Part shown: piece by piece, positions 42,690-51,330 of the stretch | Numbering within the stretch: the first letter of the stretch is position 1 | Layout: each line of letters begins with the position of its first letter | Assembly (NCBI RefSeq): GCF_041261205.1 | Contig: NZ_JBGCCH010000015.1 | Span: forward strand, 124,001 to 188,000 | Reading direction: 5' to 3' | From: Catenulispora sp. MAP5-51 | Lineage (GTDB): Bacteria; Actinomycetota; Actinomycetes; Streptomycetales; Catenulisporaceae | Length of the DNA stretch: 64,000 nucleotides | Made by a program: the position numbers and the translations under genes | Notes under the pieces: model-generated | The model's input: the letters and a program-made list of their open reading frames with translations, nothing else | Told to the model about the DNA's origin: nothing | Database searches by the model: none

Positions 42690-45600
42690 ATGATCGGGAT
42701 GTCCCCTCCGCCGTCCGGCAGACGCCGGCACGCGCGATGGCGACACCGCCTCACCACCGTCGCGGCCGCGGGCGCCATGCTCGCCGGCAGCGGCCTGGGC
42801 CCGGCCCAGGCAGTAACGGCGGGCGCCGGCAAGCACTGGCAGCCGGTCGCCACGCAGAAGACGCCGTCGGTGCCCGGCCACGCCGGAGTGCCCGCCGGGC
42901 AGTCCGCGCCGTCCTCGACCGCGAACCACGGCGTGCCGCCGGTCGCCTACCGGGCGACGGCACCGGTCTGGCCGGCGGGTCAGGCTTCTGCGACGCTCGC
43001 CGCACCCGTCCCTCCCGCGGCGGGCGCGGCCGCCGAACCCAAGCCCAAGCCCGCGAGCGGATCCGGCGGACACCCCACGAGCCCGCCTGCCGACTCCTCA
43101 CCGAACGCGGCGAATGCGTCGAACTCCGCCGGTCCGGCGACCAGACTCACCGGTCTGCCGGTGACCCTGGCCTCCGCCGGCGGCACCGCCGCCGCCACGG
43201 TCGCGTTCGCGCCCCGCGCCGCCGTCACGGCGGCGGGCGTGGACGGCGTCATCCTCACCGTGTCCCGCACCGACGGCGGACGGACGGCCACCCCGGTCGA
43301 TCTGTCGTTGGACTACAAGGGCTTCGCGACGGCGAGCGGCGGCGGTTACGCCGACCGCCTGACGCTGGTGGAGCTGCCGGCGTGCGCACTGACGACGCCG
43401 ACCGTGCCGGCGTGCCGCGCGCAGACCCCGATCGCCGCCAAGAACGACACCGCGTCCGGCACGCTGTCGGCGCGGGTGGCCCTGTCCGCGACACCGATGG
43501 TGCTGGCCGCCTCGCCGCAGGCTTCCGGCGGCGTCGGCGACTACTCGGCGACCTCGCTGTCGCCCGAGGGCTCGTGGTCCAGCGGCGGCAACACGGGTTC
43601 GTTCGGCTACAGCTATCCGATCGCCGTGCCCCCGGCCTCCGGCGGCACGGCGCCCAGCGTCGCGCTGTCCTACGACTCGGGCAGCGTGGACGGCCGCACC
43701 TCGGTCACCAACGCCCAGGCCTCCTGGATCGGGGACGGCTGGGACTACTCGCCGGGCTTCATCGAGCGTTCCTACCAGCCGTGCTCCCAGGACGGCATCA
43801 AGAACTCCGGTGACGTGTGCTGGGCCGGCAACCAGGTCACCCTGAGCATGGCCGGACTGAGCGGGACCCTGATCCGCGACGACACCACCGGCGCCTGGCA
43901 CTCCCAGTCCGACTCCGGCGACAAGGTGATCCCGCTGACCGGCGTCTCGAACGGGGCGTGGCAGGGCGAGGCGTGGGAGATCGTCGCCCCCGACGGCACG
44001 CGCTACTACTTCGGGCAGGACTATCTGCCCGGTGGCTCTGGCACCGACGCGGCGACGAACAGCGTGTGGACCCAGCCGGTCTACTGCCCCAAGTCCGGCG
44101 ACGGCCCGCCCTCGGGCAGCTGCTACGACTCGGGCAAGGGCACAGGCTCGGTCGTCACGAACATGGCGTGGCGCTGGAACCTGGACTACGTCGTGGATCC
44201 GCACGGCAACCTGCACACGTACTCCTGGACGCCGGAGACCGACGAGTACGAGATGGGCTACGGCCAGAACAACAACAGCGGGAAGCTCACGTCCTACGAC
44301 CGGGGCGGCTACCTGACGTCGATCGGCTACGGCTACTCGCTGTCCGCGGCGACCGCCGGCGCCAAGCCCGCCGAGACCGTGACGTTCGGCGTCGACGAGC
44401 GCTGTCTGACCAGCTCGTCGTTCACGAACTGCGCGAACTCCAACCTGAGCTCGACCACCGCCGGGAACTGGCCGGACGTGCCGTTCAACCAGATCTGCAC
44501 GGACAAGACCACCTCGTGCGCCAACTACTCCCCGACGTACTTCACCACCAAGCGTCTGACCTCGATCAGCACCGCGGTCCTGGTCGGCTCGGGGTACCAG
44601 CCGGTGGACAGCTACACGCTGTCCCAGTCCTTCCCGGCGCCGCAGGCCGGCCTGGTCCCGGCCGGATCCAGTGTCAGCGCCTCGAATCCCGGGGACGGCA
44701 CCGTCGCCGTGATGTGGCTGGACTCGATCCAGCGCACGGGTCTGGACACCCTCGGCGGCGGCGCGGCCGCGCCGCCGCTGCCGAAAACCGTGTTCACCGC
44801 CGACGAGATGCCCAACCGGGTCGACGGGAACACCACCGGGGCGGCGGCGCTGTACCGGCCGCGGCTGACGGAGATCACCACCGACTCCGGGGCGCAGACC
44901 GTCATCGCCTACAGCTCGTCGCAGTGTTCGCGGACGGGCAACAAGCTGCCCGCTTCGCCGGACGCCGACACGATGAACTGCTATCCGCAGTACTGGACTC
45001 CCAACGGCGCCCAGAACCCGGTCCTGGACTGGTTCACCACCTACCAGGTCACCTCCGTCACGGTGAACGATCTGGTGGCACCCAGGGCCTGGAACGAGGC
45101 GTCGGTGACCTCGTACAAGTACGACGGCGCCGCCTGGCACCGCGACGACTCGCCGCTGACGCCCTCGGCCCAGCGGACCTGGGACCAGTTCCGCGGGTTC
45201 CGCACGGTCACCGCGACCACCGGCGCGTCCTCGGTCCAGTCCACGCCGACCCAGACCGTGACGACCTTCTTGCAGGGCATGGACGGCGACGTCCAGGCGT
45301 CCGGGGCCAAGCGCAGTGTCAGCGTCACCGACTCCGTCGGGGACACGGTCACCGACGACAACTGGCTGGCCGGCCAGCTCCTGGAGAAGGACAGCCTGCT
45401 CGGCGTCGGCGGCGTGGCACAGAACAAGGAAGTCGGCGGCCCCTGGACCTTCGCCCAGACCGCCTCGGAATCACAGGCCTCTTCCATGCCGGCGCTGGTC
45501 TCCCGCATGCCGGCGGGTTCCACCGACCGCAAGTACCAGCTCTGGCACGACGGCACCTGGGAGCAGTCCAAGCTGGCGGTGACCTACAACGCCCAGGCGC

Positions 45601-48600
45601 AGCAGGCCACCTCGGACACGACCTACTCCGGGCCCTCGGCGCTGCCGGAACAGTGCACCACCACCAAGTACGCCGCGAACACCGCGGCGAACATGGACAC
45701 CTACCCCGACGAGTCCCTGACGGTCACCGGCTCCTGCTCGACCAAGCCGTCGGCGGCCACCACCCAGTCGGACACGCTGACGTTCTACGACGGCTCGTCC
45801 ACGCTGGGCTCGCTGGGCTCGACCGGCGACGCGACCACGACCCAGAAGGCCGCGTCCTACACCACCGCGGGCGCGCCGGTGTACGTCACGACGGCCAAGT
45901 CCCAGTACAACTCCTACGGTCAGGTCACCTCGGCGACCGACGCCGACGGCAACACGACCGGTACCGCCTACAGCGTTCCGGGCGCCGCGTCCGACACGGT
46001 GACCGTCACCAATCCGATGGGCTGGGTCACGAAGCAGATCCTGGACCCCGGCCGGGGACAGCCGGTCTCCAGCACGGACGTCGACAACGAGCTGACCACC
46101 AGGACCTATGACGGTCTGGGCCGGGTCACCGCGGTGTGGTCGCCGCTGCACAGCCAGGCCGCCAAGGCTCCGGCGGACTACAAGTACGCCTACGCCCTGA
46201 CCGGAACGGCGCCGACCGCCGTCACGACGTCCACGCTGCGCGACGACGGCTCCTACGGGAACGTCATCGCGCTGTACGACGGGCAGCTGCGGCAGATCCA
46301 GCAGCAGGGCGACACCGCCGACGGCGAGGTCGGCCGGCTGATCACCGACACCCACTACAACTCGCTGGGCCAGAAGGTGAAGACCACCGACTCCTACTAC
46401 GACAAGACCACGGCGCCCGGCGCCGCCGTCTTCGTCCCGGCGAACGACTCGGTCGTACCGGCCGAGACCGAGACGCTGTACGACGGGATGGGACGCGCGG
46501 CGCAGGCCCTGACCGTCGCGTTCGGGGTGAACCAGTACTCGACGCTGACCGGCTACCGGGGCACCGACGAGACCGACACCACCCCGCCCGCCGGCGGCAC
46601 CGCGACCAGCAGCTTCCTCGACGCCGCCGGCAACGTGGACGCGACCTGGTCCTACCGGACCGCCACCCCGACCGGCAACGCGGCCGACGCCGAGACGAAC
46701 AGCCGCGTGTTCACCCCGGCCGGGAAGCCCGCGACCATCAAGGACGCGGCCGGCGACACCTGGTCGTACGGCTACAACCTGCTCGGGCAGAACACCAGCG
46801 TGTCCGACCCGGGAACCGGGACGGCCACGTCGGTCTACTCCACCGGCGGAAACCTGCTGAGCCGGACCGACGCGAACGGAGACCAGCTCTCGTACGTCTA
46901 CGACGCCATGAAGCGGAAGACGGCCGAGTACAACACCACCGGCGGCGCTGCCGAGACCGCCGACGACCAGATCGGCGCGTGGGCCTACGACACCCTGGCC
47001 AAGGGCCAGCCCACGTCGTCGACCACCTACACCGACGGCGCCGGCGACGCGGCGAACACCTGGACCGAGACCGTCGCCGGATACACGGCGAAGTACCAGC
47101 CGACCGGCGAGGTGGTCACCGTGCCGTCCTCGCAGGGCGCACTGGCCGGCACGTATCAGGACTCGAGCCAGTACACGGCCCAGACCTCGCTGCTCGCGGG
47201 CACGCACTACTCCGCGGAGGGAAACCTGCCCAAGGAACAAGTGAACTTCGGCTACACGCCCAGCGGACTGCTGTCGAGCTACGGCAGCCCGTACGCCGCG
47301 CTGAACACGGTGACCTACAGCCCGCTGGGCCAGGTGCTGCAGACCGACTACGGCCCCAACGGCGAGCAGTACGACCGCACCGTGACCTACGACCCGGCGA
47401 CCAAGCGCATGCTGACCACCACGGACTCGCTGCAGACGCTCAGCAAGCCGATGCAGTCCGTGGCCTACACCTACAACCAGGCCGGCGCGATCACCGCCGA
47501 GAGCAACTCGGTCACCGGGTCCTCGACCCCTGACACCCAGTGCTTCGGCTACGACCAGCTGAACGAGCTGACCAGCGCGTGGACCGACTCCGGCGGCCTC
47601 ACCCAGACCTCGCCGGCGACCAACGCGCAAGTCGATGGCGTCGGCGGCTGCACCGACAGTGCACCGGCGGCGGGCAAGGTCACCAGCGGGCCCGCGCCGT
47701 ACTGGCAGTCGTACTCCTACGACGCCCTCGGCGACCGGATCGGCGAGACCAGCCACGACACGTCGGTGACCTCGAACACGAACACGGTCACGCAGACCCT
47801 GGCCTACAACGCCTACAACGCCTCGACCGGCACCACCACCGCCGCCTCCACCCCGGACGCGGTGCAGTCGGTGACGACATCCGGAGCGTCCGGCTCGACC
47901 ACCGCCCCCTACACCTACTACCCGAACGGAGAGACCGAGAGCCGCCCCGGACAGGCCTTCACCTACAACGCGATGGGGCTCACCCAGTCGGTGAAGAACA
48001 CCGGCACCGGTGTGGCCAGCACGTACACCTACGACGCGGACGGCACGCTCCTGCTGCAGAGCGACCCGGCCGCGGCACAGAACGTGCTGTACCTGCCGTG
48101 GGGCGAGCAGATCACGCTGAGCACGCCGGGGAACACCGTCTCCGGTCTGCGCTACATCAGCAACAGCCCGGACGGCGTGACCGTGGTGCACTCCTCGGCC
48201 GGCACCGTGGGCTACGAGCTGACCAACACCAACGGCACCGCGACAGCCGAGGTCAACGCCTCGAACCTGACGTACAGCCTGAGGTACTACGACCCGTTCG
48301 GGCAGCAGCGGGGCACCGCGCCGGCGAGCTGGCCGGATCAACGCGCGTACCTGGACCAGCCCAGCGATCCGACCAGCGGCCTGGACATGTTCGGCGCCCG
48401 GCAGTACGACCCGGTCACCGGCCGGTTCCTGAGCGTCGACTCGATCCAGGAGAACACCGACCAGCGGCAGCTGAACGGGTACTCCTACGCCGGCGACAAC
48501 CCGGTCAACGGGTCGGACCCGACGGGGACCATGCTGGCGTGCGAGGACGGCCCCGGCGGGATCTGCTACTACCCGAAGCCGAAGCCGCCGACGACGAGCA

Positions 48601-49274
48601 GCTCTTCCTCCAGCTCGTCCTCGGACTCCGGCGACTCCGGCGACGGCGGGGAGGACCCGTTCTTCCCGATCTACGAGAAGGTCCGTTCCTACGTCGAGCA
48701 GAACCTGGCGCCGCTGGACGCCATAGCGTTCGACAAGATCCTCGAACTGGCCCAGGACAAGGCATCGGAGACCCAGGTCCTGAACACCATCGACCGGATG
48801 CTGGAGATCACGGACGCGCTGAAGATGGGCAAGCTCGCCGACGGGATCGACACGATCCTGCAGGCGACGCACTTCGACAGCCTGGTCGCGGTCACCCGGG
48901 AGGGGACTCCGTTCCTGGCCGCCAGCCGGACGACGGCGGTCCTGGGCCTGGTCGCCGACTACGGCGACGTCGTCCTGCCGCCGGACAAGGGCGTGGCGGG
49001 CTGGGTGGACCGCGGCGCCGGCGCGGTCAACGGCGGCCTGCTCATGGCGAACATGGTCGTCGACGAGATACCGGTCGCCGGCGAGGTCATGATGATCGGC
49101 ACCGGTGTCTATCTCGGCGGCGACTACCTCTACCACCACTGGAAGCCGTTCCACGACGTCGTGAACGACGTCGGGCACGGCGTGTCGAGCTTCTTCGGCT
49201 CATTGTTCGGCGGTGGTTCCAGTTCCAGCGACGCCCCGCCCAAGCCGCAGTGGCCCAACGGCTGCGGCGGCTAG
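42690..49274 (+). CDS. Secreted RHS/YD-repeat protein with variable C-terminal domain
   Basis: The 2194-residue protein has a Sec signal (about 1-41), a Pro/Ala linker, an SpvB-like start of the shell (about 276-360, GGVGDYSATSLSPEGSW), dozens of YD repeats and the RHS core terminus (about 1896-1947, GARQYDPVTGRFLSVDSI and NPVNGSDPTG). The core normally encloses and releases a toxin. The last 247 residues begin with Cys-rich and Ser-rich spacers and end with a helical, partly hydrophobic domain (VVDEIPVAGEVMMIGTGVYLGG). No nuclease or ADP-ribosyltransferase motif is recognisable. GGGAG lies six bases before the ATG. No candidate immunity gene follows; the next gene is nucS on the opposite strand. 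Confidence 0.9.
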   Translation: MIGMSPPPSGRRRHARWRHRLTTVAAAGAMLAGSGLGPAQAVTAGAGKHWQPVATQKTPSVPGHAGVPAGQSAPSSTANHGVPPVAYRATAPVWPAGQASATLAAPVPPAAGAAAEPKPKPASGSGGHPTSPPADSSPNAANASNSAGPATRLTGLPVTLASAGGTAAATVAFAPRAAVTAAGVDGVILTVSRTDGGRTATPVDLSLDYKGFATASGGGYADRLTLVELPACALTTPTVPACRAQTPIAAKNDTASGTLSARVALSATPMVLAASPQASGGVGDYSATSLSPEGSWSSGGNTGSFGYSYPIAVPPASGGTAPSVALSYDSGSVDGRTSVTNAQASWIGDGWDYSPGFIERSYQPCSQDGIKNSGDVCWAGNQVTLSMAGLSGTLIRDDTTGAWHSQSDSGDKVIPLTGVSNGAWQGEAWEIVAPDGTRYYFGQDYLPGGSGTDAATNSVWTQPVYCPKSGDGPPSGSCYDSGKGTGSVVTNMAWRWNLDYVVDPHGNLHTYSWTPETDEYEMGYGQNNNSGKLTSYDRGGYLTSIGYGYSLSAATAGAKPAETVTFGVDERCLTSSSFTNCANSNLSSTTAGNWPDVPFNQICTDKTTSCANYSPTYFTTKRLTSISTAVLVGSGYQPVDSYTLSQSFPAPQAGLVPAGSSVSASNPGDGTVAVMWLDSIQRTGLDTLGGGAAAPPLPKTVFTADEMPNRVDGNTTGAAALYRPRLTEITTDSGAQTVIAYSSSQCSRTGNKLPASPDADTMNCYPQYWTPNGAQNPVLDWFTTYQVTSVTVNDLVAPRAWNEASVTSYKYDGAAWHRDDSPLTPSAQRTWDQFRGFRTVTATTGASSVQSTPTQTVTTFLQGMDGDVQASGAKRSVSVTDSVGDTVTDDNWLAGQLLEKDSLLGVGGVAQNKEVGGPWTFAQTASESQASSMPALVSRMPAGSTDRKYQLWHDGTWEQSKLAVTYNAQAQQATSDTTYSGPSALPEQCTTTKYAANTAANMDTYPDESLTVTGSCSTKPSAATTQSDTLTFYDGSSTLGSLGSTGDATTTQKAASYTTAGAPVYVTTAKSQYNSYGQVTSATDADGNTTGTAYSVPGAASDTVTVTNPMGWVTKQILDPGRGQPVSSTDVDNELTTRTYDGLGRVTAVWSPLHSQAAKAPADYKYAYALTGTAPTAVTTSTLRDDGSYGNVIALYDGQLRQIQQQGDTADGEVGRLITDTHYNSLGQKVKTTDSYYDKTTAPGAAVFVPANDSVVPAETETLYDGMGRAAQALTVAFGVNQYSTLTGYRGTDETDTTPPAGGTATSSFLDAAGNVDATWSYRTATPTGNAADAETNSRVFTPAGKPATIKDAAGDTWSYGYNLLGQNTSVSDPGTGTATSVYSTGGNLLSRTDANGDQLSYVYDAMKRKTAEYNTTGGAAETADDQIGAWAYDTLAKGQPTSSTTYTDGAGDAANTWTETVAGYTAKYQPTGEVVTVPSSQGALAGTYQDSSQYTAQTSLLAGTHYSAEGNLPKEQVNFGYTPSGLLSSYGSPYAALNTVTYSPLGQVLQTDYGPNGEQYDRTVTYDPATKRMLTTTDSLQTLSKPMQSVAYTYNQAGAITAESNSVTGSSTPDTQCFGYDQLNELTSAWTDSGGLTQTSPATNAQVDGVGGCTDSAPAAGKVTSGPAPYWQSYSYDALGDRIGETSHDTSVTSNTNTVTQTLAYNAYNASTGTTTAASTPDAVQSVTTSGASGSTTAPYTYYPNGETESRPGQAFTYNAMGLTQSVKNTGTGVASTYTYDADGTLLLQSDPAAAQNVLYLPWGEQITLSTPGNTVSGLRYISNSPDGVTVVHSSAGTVGYELTNTNGTATAEVNASNLTYSLRYYDPFGQQRGTAPASWPDQRAYLDQPSDPTSGLDMFGARQYDPVTGRFLSVDSIQENTDQRQLNGYSYAGDNPVNGSDPTGTMLACEDGPGGICYYPKPKPPTTSSSSSSSSSDSGDSGDGGEDPFFPIYEKVRSYVEQNLAPLDAIAFDKILELAQDKASETQVLNTIDRMLEITDALKMGKLADGIDTILQATHFDSLVAVTREGTPFLAASRTTAVLGLVADYGDVVLPPDKGVAGWVDRGAGAVNGGLLMANMVVDEIPVAGEVMMIGTGVYLGGDYLYHHWKPFHDVVNDVGHGVSSFFGSLFGGGSSSSDAPPKPQWPNGCGG

Positions 49275-49300
49275 CGGTCATCGGTACGGCTGACTGACGG

Positions 49301-49332
49301 AGCCCGGCGGCGCACCATCGCGCCGCCGGGCT
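49301..49332 (+). terminator. Terminator of the RHS gene
   Basis: A perfect 13-bp stem AGCCCGGCGGCGC with a six-base loop lies 27 bases after the RHS stop. Confidence 0.85.
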
Positions 49333-49348
49333 TCACCGGTATCGCAGA

Positions 49349-49393
49349 GGTCTCAGAACATCCGGTCTCAGAACAACCAGTCTCAGAACAAAC
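49349..49393. repeat. 15-bp tandem repeat, three copies, spanning the nucS stop codon
   Basis: Three units of the type GGTCTCAGAACANCC lie head to tail. Because the unit is five codons, the nucS stop TGA is repeated twice more in frame. Confidence 0.95.
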
Positions 49394-50060
49394 GGGAACT
49401 CGGGTCGTCCATCCCGCGCAGCACCTCGTAATCCAGCACCGCGCACTCGATCCCGCGGTCCCCGGCCAGCACCCGCGCCTGCGGCTTGATCTCCTGCGCC
49501 GCGAACACGCCGCGGACCGGGGCGAGCAGCGGGTCGCGGTTGAGGAGTTCCAGGTAGCGGGTCAGCTGCTCGACGCCGTCGATCTCGCCGCGGCGCTTGA
49601 TCTCCACGGCGACGTGGGCGCCGTCGGCGTCGCGGGCCATGATGTCCACCGGGCCGATGGCGGTCGGGTACTCGCGGCGGACCAGGGTCCAGCCGGTGCC
49701 CAGGGTCTCGATCTGGTCGGCGAGCAGTTCCTGCAGGTGCGCCTCGACGCCGTCCTTCTGCAGGCCGGGGTCGACGCCGAGGTCGTGGCTGGAGTCCAGT
49801 TCGATGTCCCGCAGGGTGATCACCAGGCGCTCGCCGGCCTTGTTGGTGACGGTCCAGACCAGGCCGCCGTCCTCGTCGCCGGCGGTCTCCTTGAGCACGC
49901 AGGGCGGCGACATCCAGTTGAGCGGCTTGTAGGCGCGGTCGTCGGCGTGGATCGAGACGCTGCCGTCGTTCTTCACCATCAGCAGCCGCTTGGCCTCCGG
50001 AAGGTGCGAGGACAGACGGCCGGCGTAGTCGACGGTGCAGTGGGCGATGACGATGCGCAT
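49383..50060 (-). CDS. nucS: NucS/EndoMS mismatch-specific endonuclease
   Basis: The 225-residue protein has the N-terminal dimerisation half ([38 protein letters not shown] in outline) and a RecB-like nuclease half with D139 and E153-I-K155 of the PD-(D/E)xK site ([19 protein letters not shown]). In actinobacteria, which lack MutS/MutL, NucS cuts mismatched DNA in canonical mismatch repair. The protein ends in SRLF, resembling the C-terminal beta-clamp-binding motif known in this family. ATG 50060 is the conserved start. Its 3' end lies in a tandem repeat. Confidence 0.95.
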   Translation of the reverse strand: MRIVIAHCTVDYAGRLSSHLPEAKRLLMVKNDGSVSIHADDRAYKPLNWMSPPCVLKETAGDEDGGLVWTVTNKAGERLVITLRDIELDSSHDLGVDPGLQKDGVEAHLQELLADQIETLGTGWTLVRREYPTAIGPVDIMARDADGAHVAVEIKRRGEIDGVEQLTRYLELLNRDPLLAPVRGVFAAQEIKPQARVLAGDRGIECAVLDYEVLRGMDDPSSRLF

Positions 50061-50190
50061 GGGATCGGAGCCTATCAACGGGAAAGCGGTGCGCCGTGCA
50101 TCCGGGCTGCCGTGGGTGACTGGACGACTACCGGGCCGGCCTGCTGCCTGCGCGCATCGGCCGCACGTGTCGGCCGCGCGCCGGGATCCG

Positions 50191-50685
50191 TCAGCCCGAC
50201 GGTTCCTCAACGGCACCTCTGCGCTTCCTGCGTTCCAGGAACAGTTCCAAAGACGCGTCGATGTTCTCGGCGACGAGCGCGTCCTCCTCCGCGGCGATCA
50301 GCTCCCGCATCCGCGCGACGTCGTCCTCGGCGCCCGGGAGATCGAAGACGGTGTAGCCGGCGGCGTTGCGGACGTCGGAGTCGAAGTCCTCCGCGGCCAG
50401 CCGGATCAGCGCCGCGCGGACGGCGGCCACGGGGTCGCCCTGCGGTATGTAGGCGATCGGCAGGACCCGGATGGCCTCGATACGGACCAGATCGTCCTCG
50501 GAGGCGTCGGCCGCCACCGCCAACAGAAACGGAGTCAGCACCGTCGCGTCGCCGTCTTCGGGCACGAACAACCGCAGGGCGGCGCGGCGCGCGTCCGCCG
50601 ACCGCGCGGAATGGCCGGCGATCAAGTTGAGCGCGCGGGCCGAGGGCGACTGGTTCATTACTCGATGTTCCCACGAGGCAGACAC
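50191..50685 (-). CDS. Small HEAT-repeat-like protein of unknown function
   Basis: The 164-residue acidic protein is mostly alpha-helical, with two HEAT-like helix pairs ([41 protein letters not shown]). No catalytic motif is evident. GTG 50685 has AGGGGA six bases upstream; ATG 50658 is an alternative. It is upstream of nucS on the same strand with a 130-base gap. I do not recognise its function. Confidence 0.65.
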   Translation of the reverse strand: MSASWEHRVMNQSPSARALNLIAGHSARSADARRAALRLFVPEDGDATVLTPFLLAVAADASEDDLVRIEAIRVLPIAYIPQGDPVAAVRAALIRLAAEDFDSDVRNAAGYTVFDLPGAEDDVARMRELIAAEEDALVAENIDASLELFLERRKRRGAVEEPSG

Positions 50686-50882
50686 AGAGCTTCCCCTATC
50701 GCAGTACTAGTCCCGCATACGCACATCGCCGTAACCCGTTCTCGCAGTTGCCGCTATCATTCAGCTCGACACGCTGCTAACCCGCACTCATGTCCGTCAC
50801 GGCAGGGGCGTGGAGGGGAGCACGCATACGCCTCGTCGATAGTGTCGATGGGCGCCGTTTCGACGCGAGGAGTCGCAGACCG

Positions 50883-51209
50883 ATGAGTTTCATAGCCAAG
50901 TGCCTCGAGATCACCGAGAAGAGCTTCGAGGGCACGGTCGAGCAGCTGGAGGAGTGGAGCGCCCACCGGCACGGCGCGAAGCTGTTCATGAAGCTGGGCA
51001 TCGCCTACTACGCCGAGCAGCGCCTGGAAGGCCACCACGAGCCGGTCGAGCGCATCCTGGACGCCCTGGACGGCCACGCCGCCGAGCACGGCGAGACCGG
51101 CATCGACCACCTGCGCGCCACGCACGAGGTGCTGGGCCGGGAATTCGCCGGGGAGCACCACCCGGACGCCATCGCGGAGAAGGAAGCCGCCGCCAAGGCC
51201 GACGCCTGA
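50883..51209 (+). CDS. Small conserved helical protein, unknown function
   Basis: The 108-residue protein (MSFIAKCLEITEKSFEGTVEQLEEW..., His- and Glu-rich) is predicted to be fully helical with a conserved-looking LGIAYYAEQRLEGHHEPVERILDALDGHA core. No domain is recognised. GAGGAG lies ten bases before ATG 50883; an earlier in-frame ATG at 50790 gives an Arg-rich unlikely extension. A long terminator follows. Confidence 0.65.
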   Translation: MSFIAKCLEITEKSFEGTVEQLEEWSAHRHGAKLFMKLGIAYYAEQRLEGHHEPVERILDALDGHAAEHGETGIDHLRATHEVLGREFAGEHHPDAIAEKEAAAKADA

Positions 51210-51259
51210 TTCACCCGGTGAATTCGGGCTCGAATAACAGTTCAACAGACGGGCCAACA

Positions 51260-51305
51260 AATCGGCGCCGTTCCTGAGGGAAATCCCTTAGGAACGGCGC
51301 CGATT
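51260..51305. terminator. Long bidirectional hairpin terminator upstream of the ecm 3' end
   Basis: A perfect 16-bp stem (AATCGGCGCCGTTCCT and its complement) continues into GGGA/TCCC pairs around the loop. It separates two convergent genes and reads A-rich on one side and T-containing on the other. Confidence 0.85.
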
Positions 51306-51330
51306 CGCGTCTGGCGGCGAGGGAGTCCGC

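Noticed and set aside
45471-49178. A 1235-codon open frame on the minus strand antisense to the RHS gene
   Set aside because: Repetitive low-information translation; the plus strand has unmistakable YD repeats.
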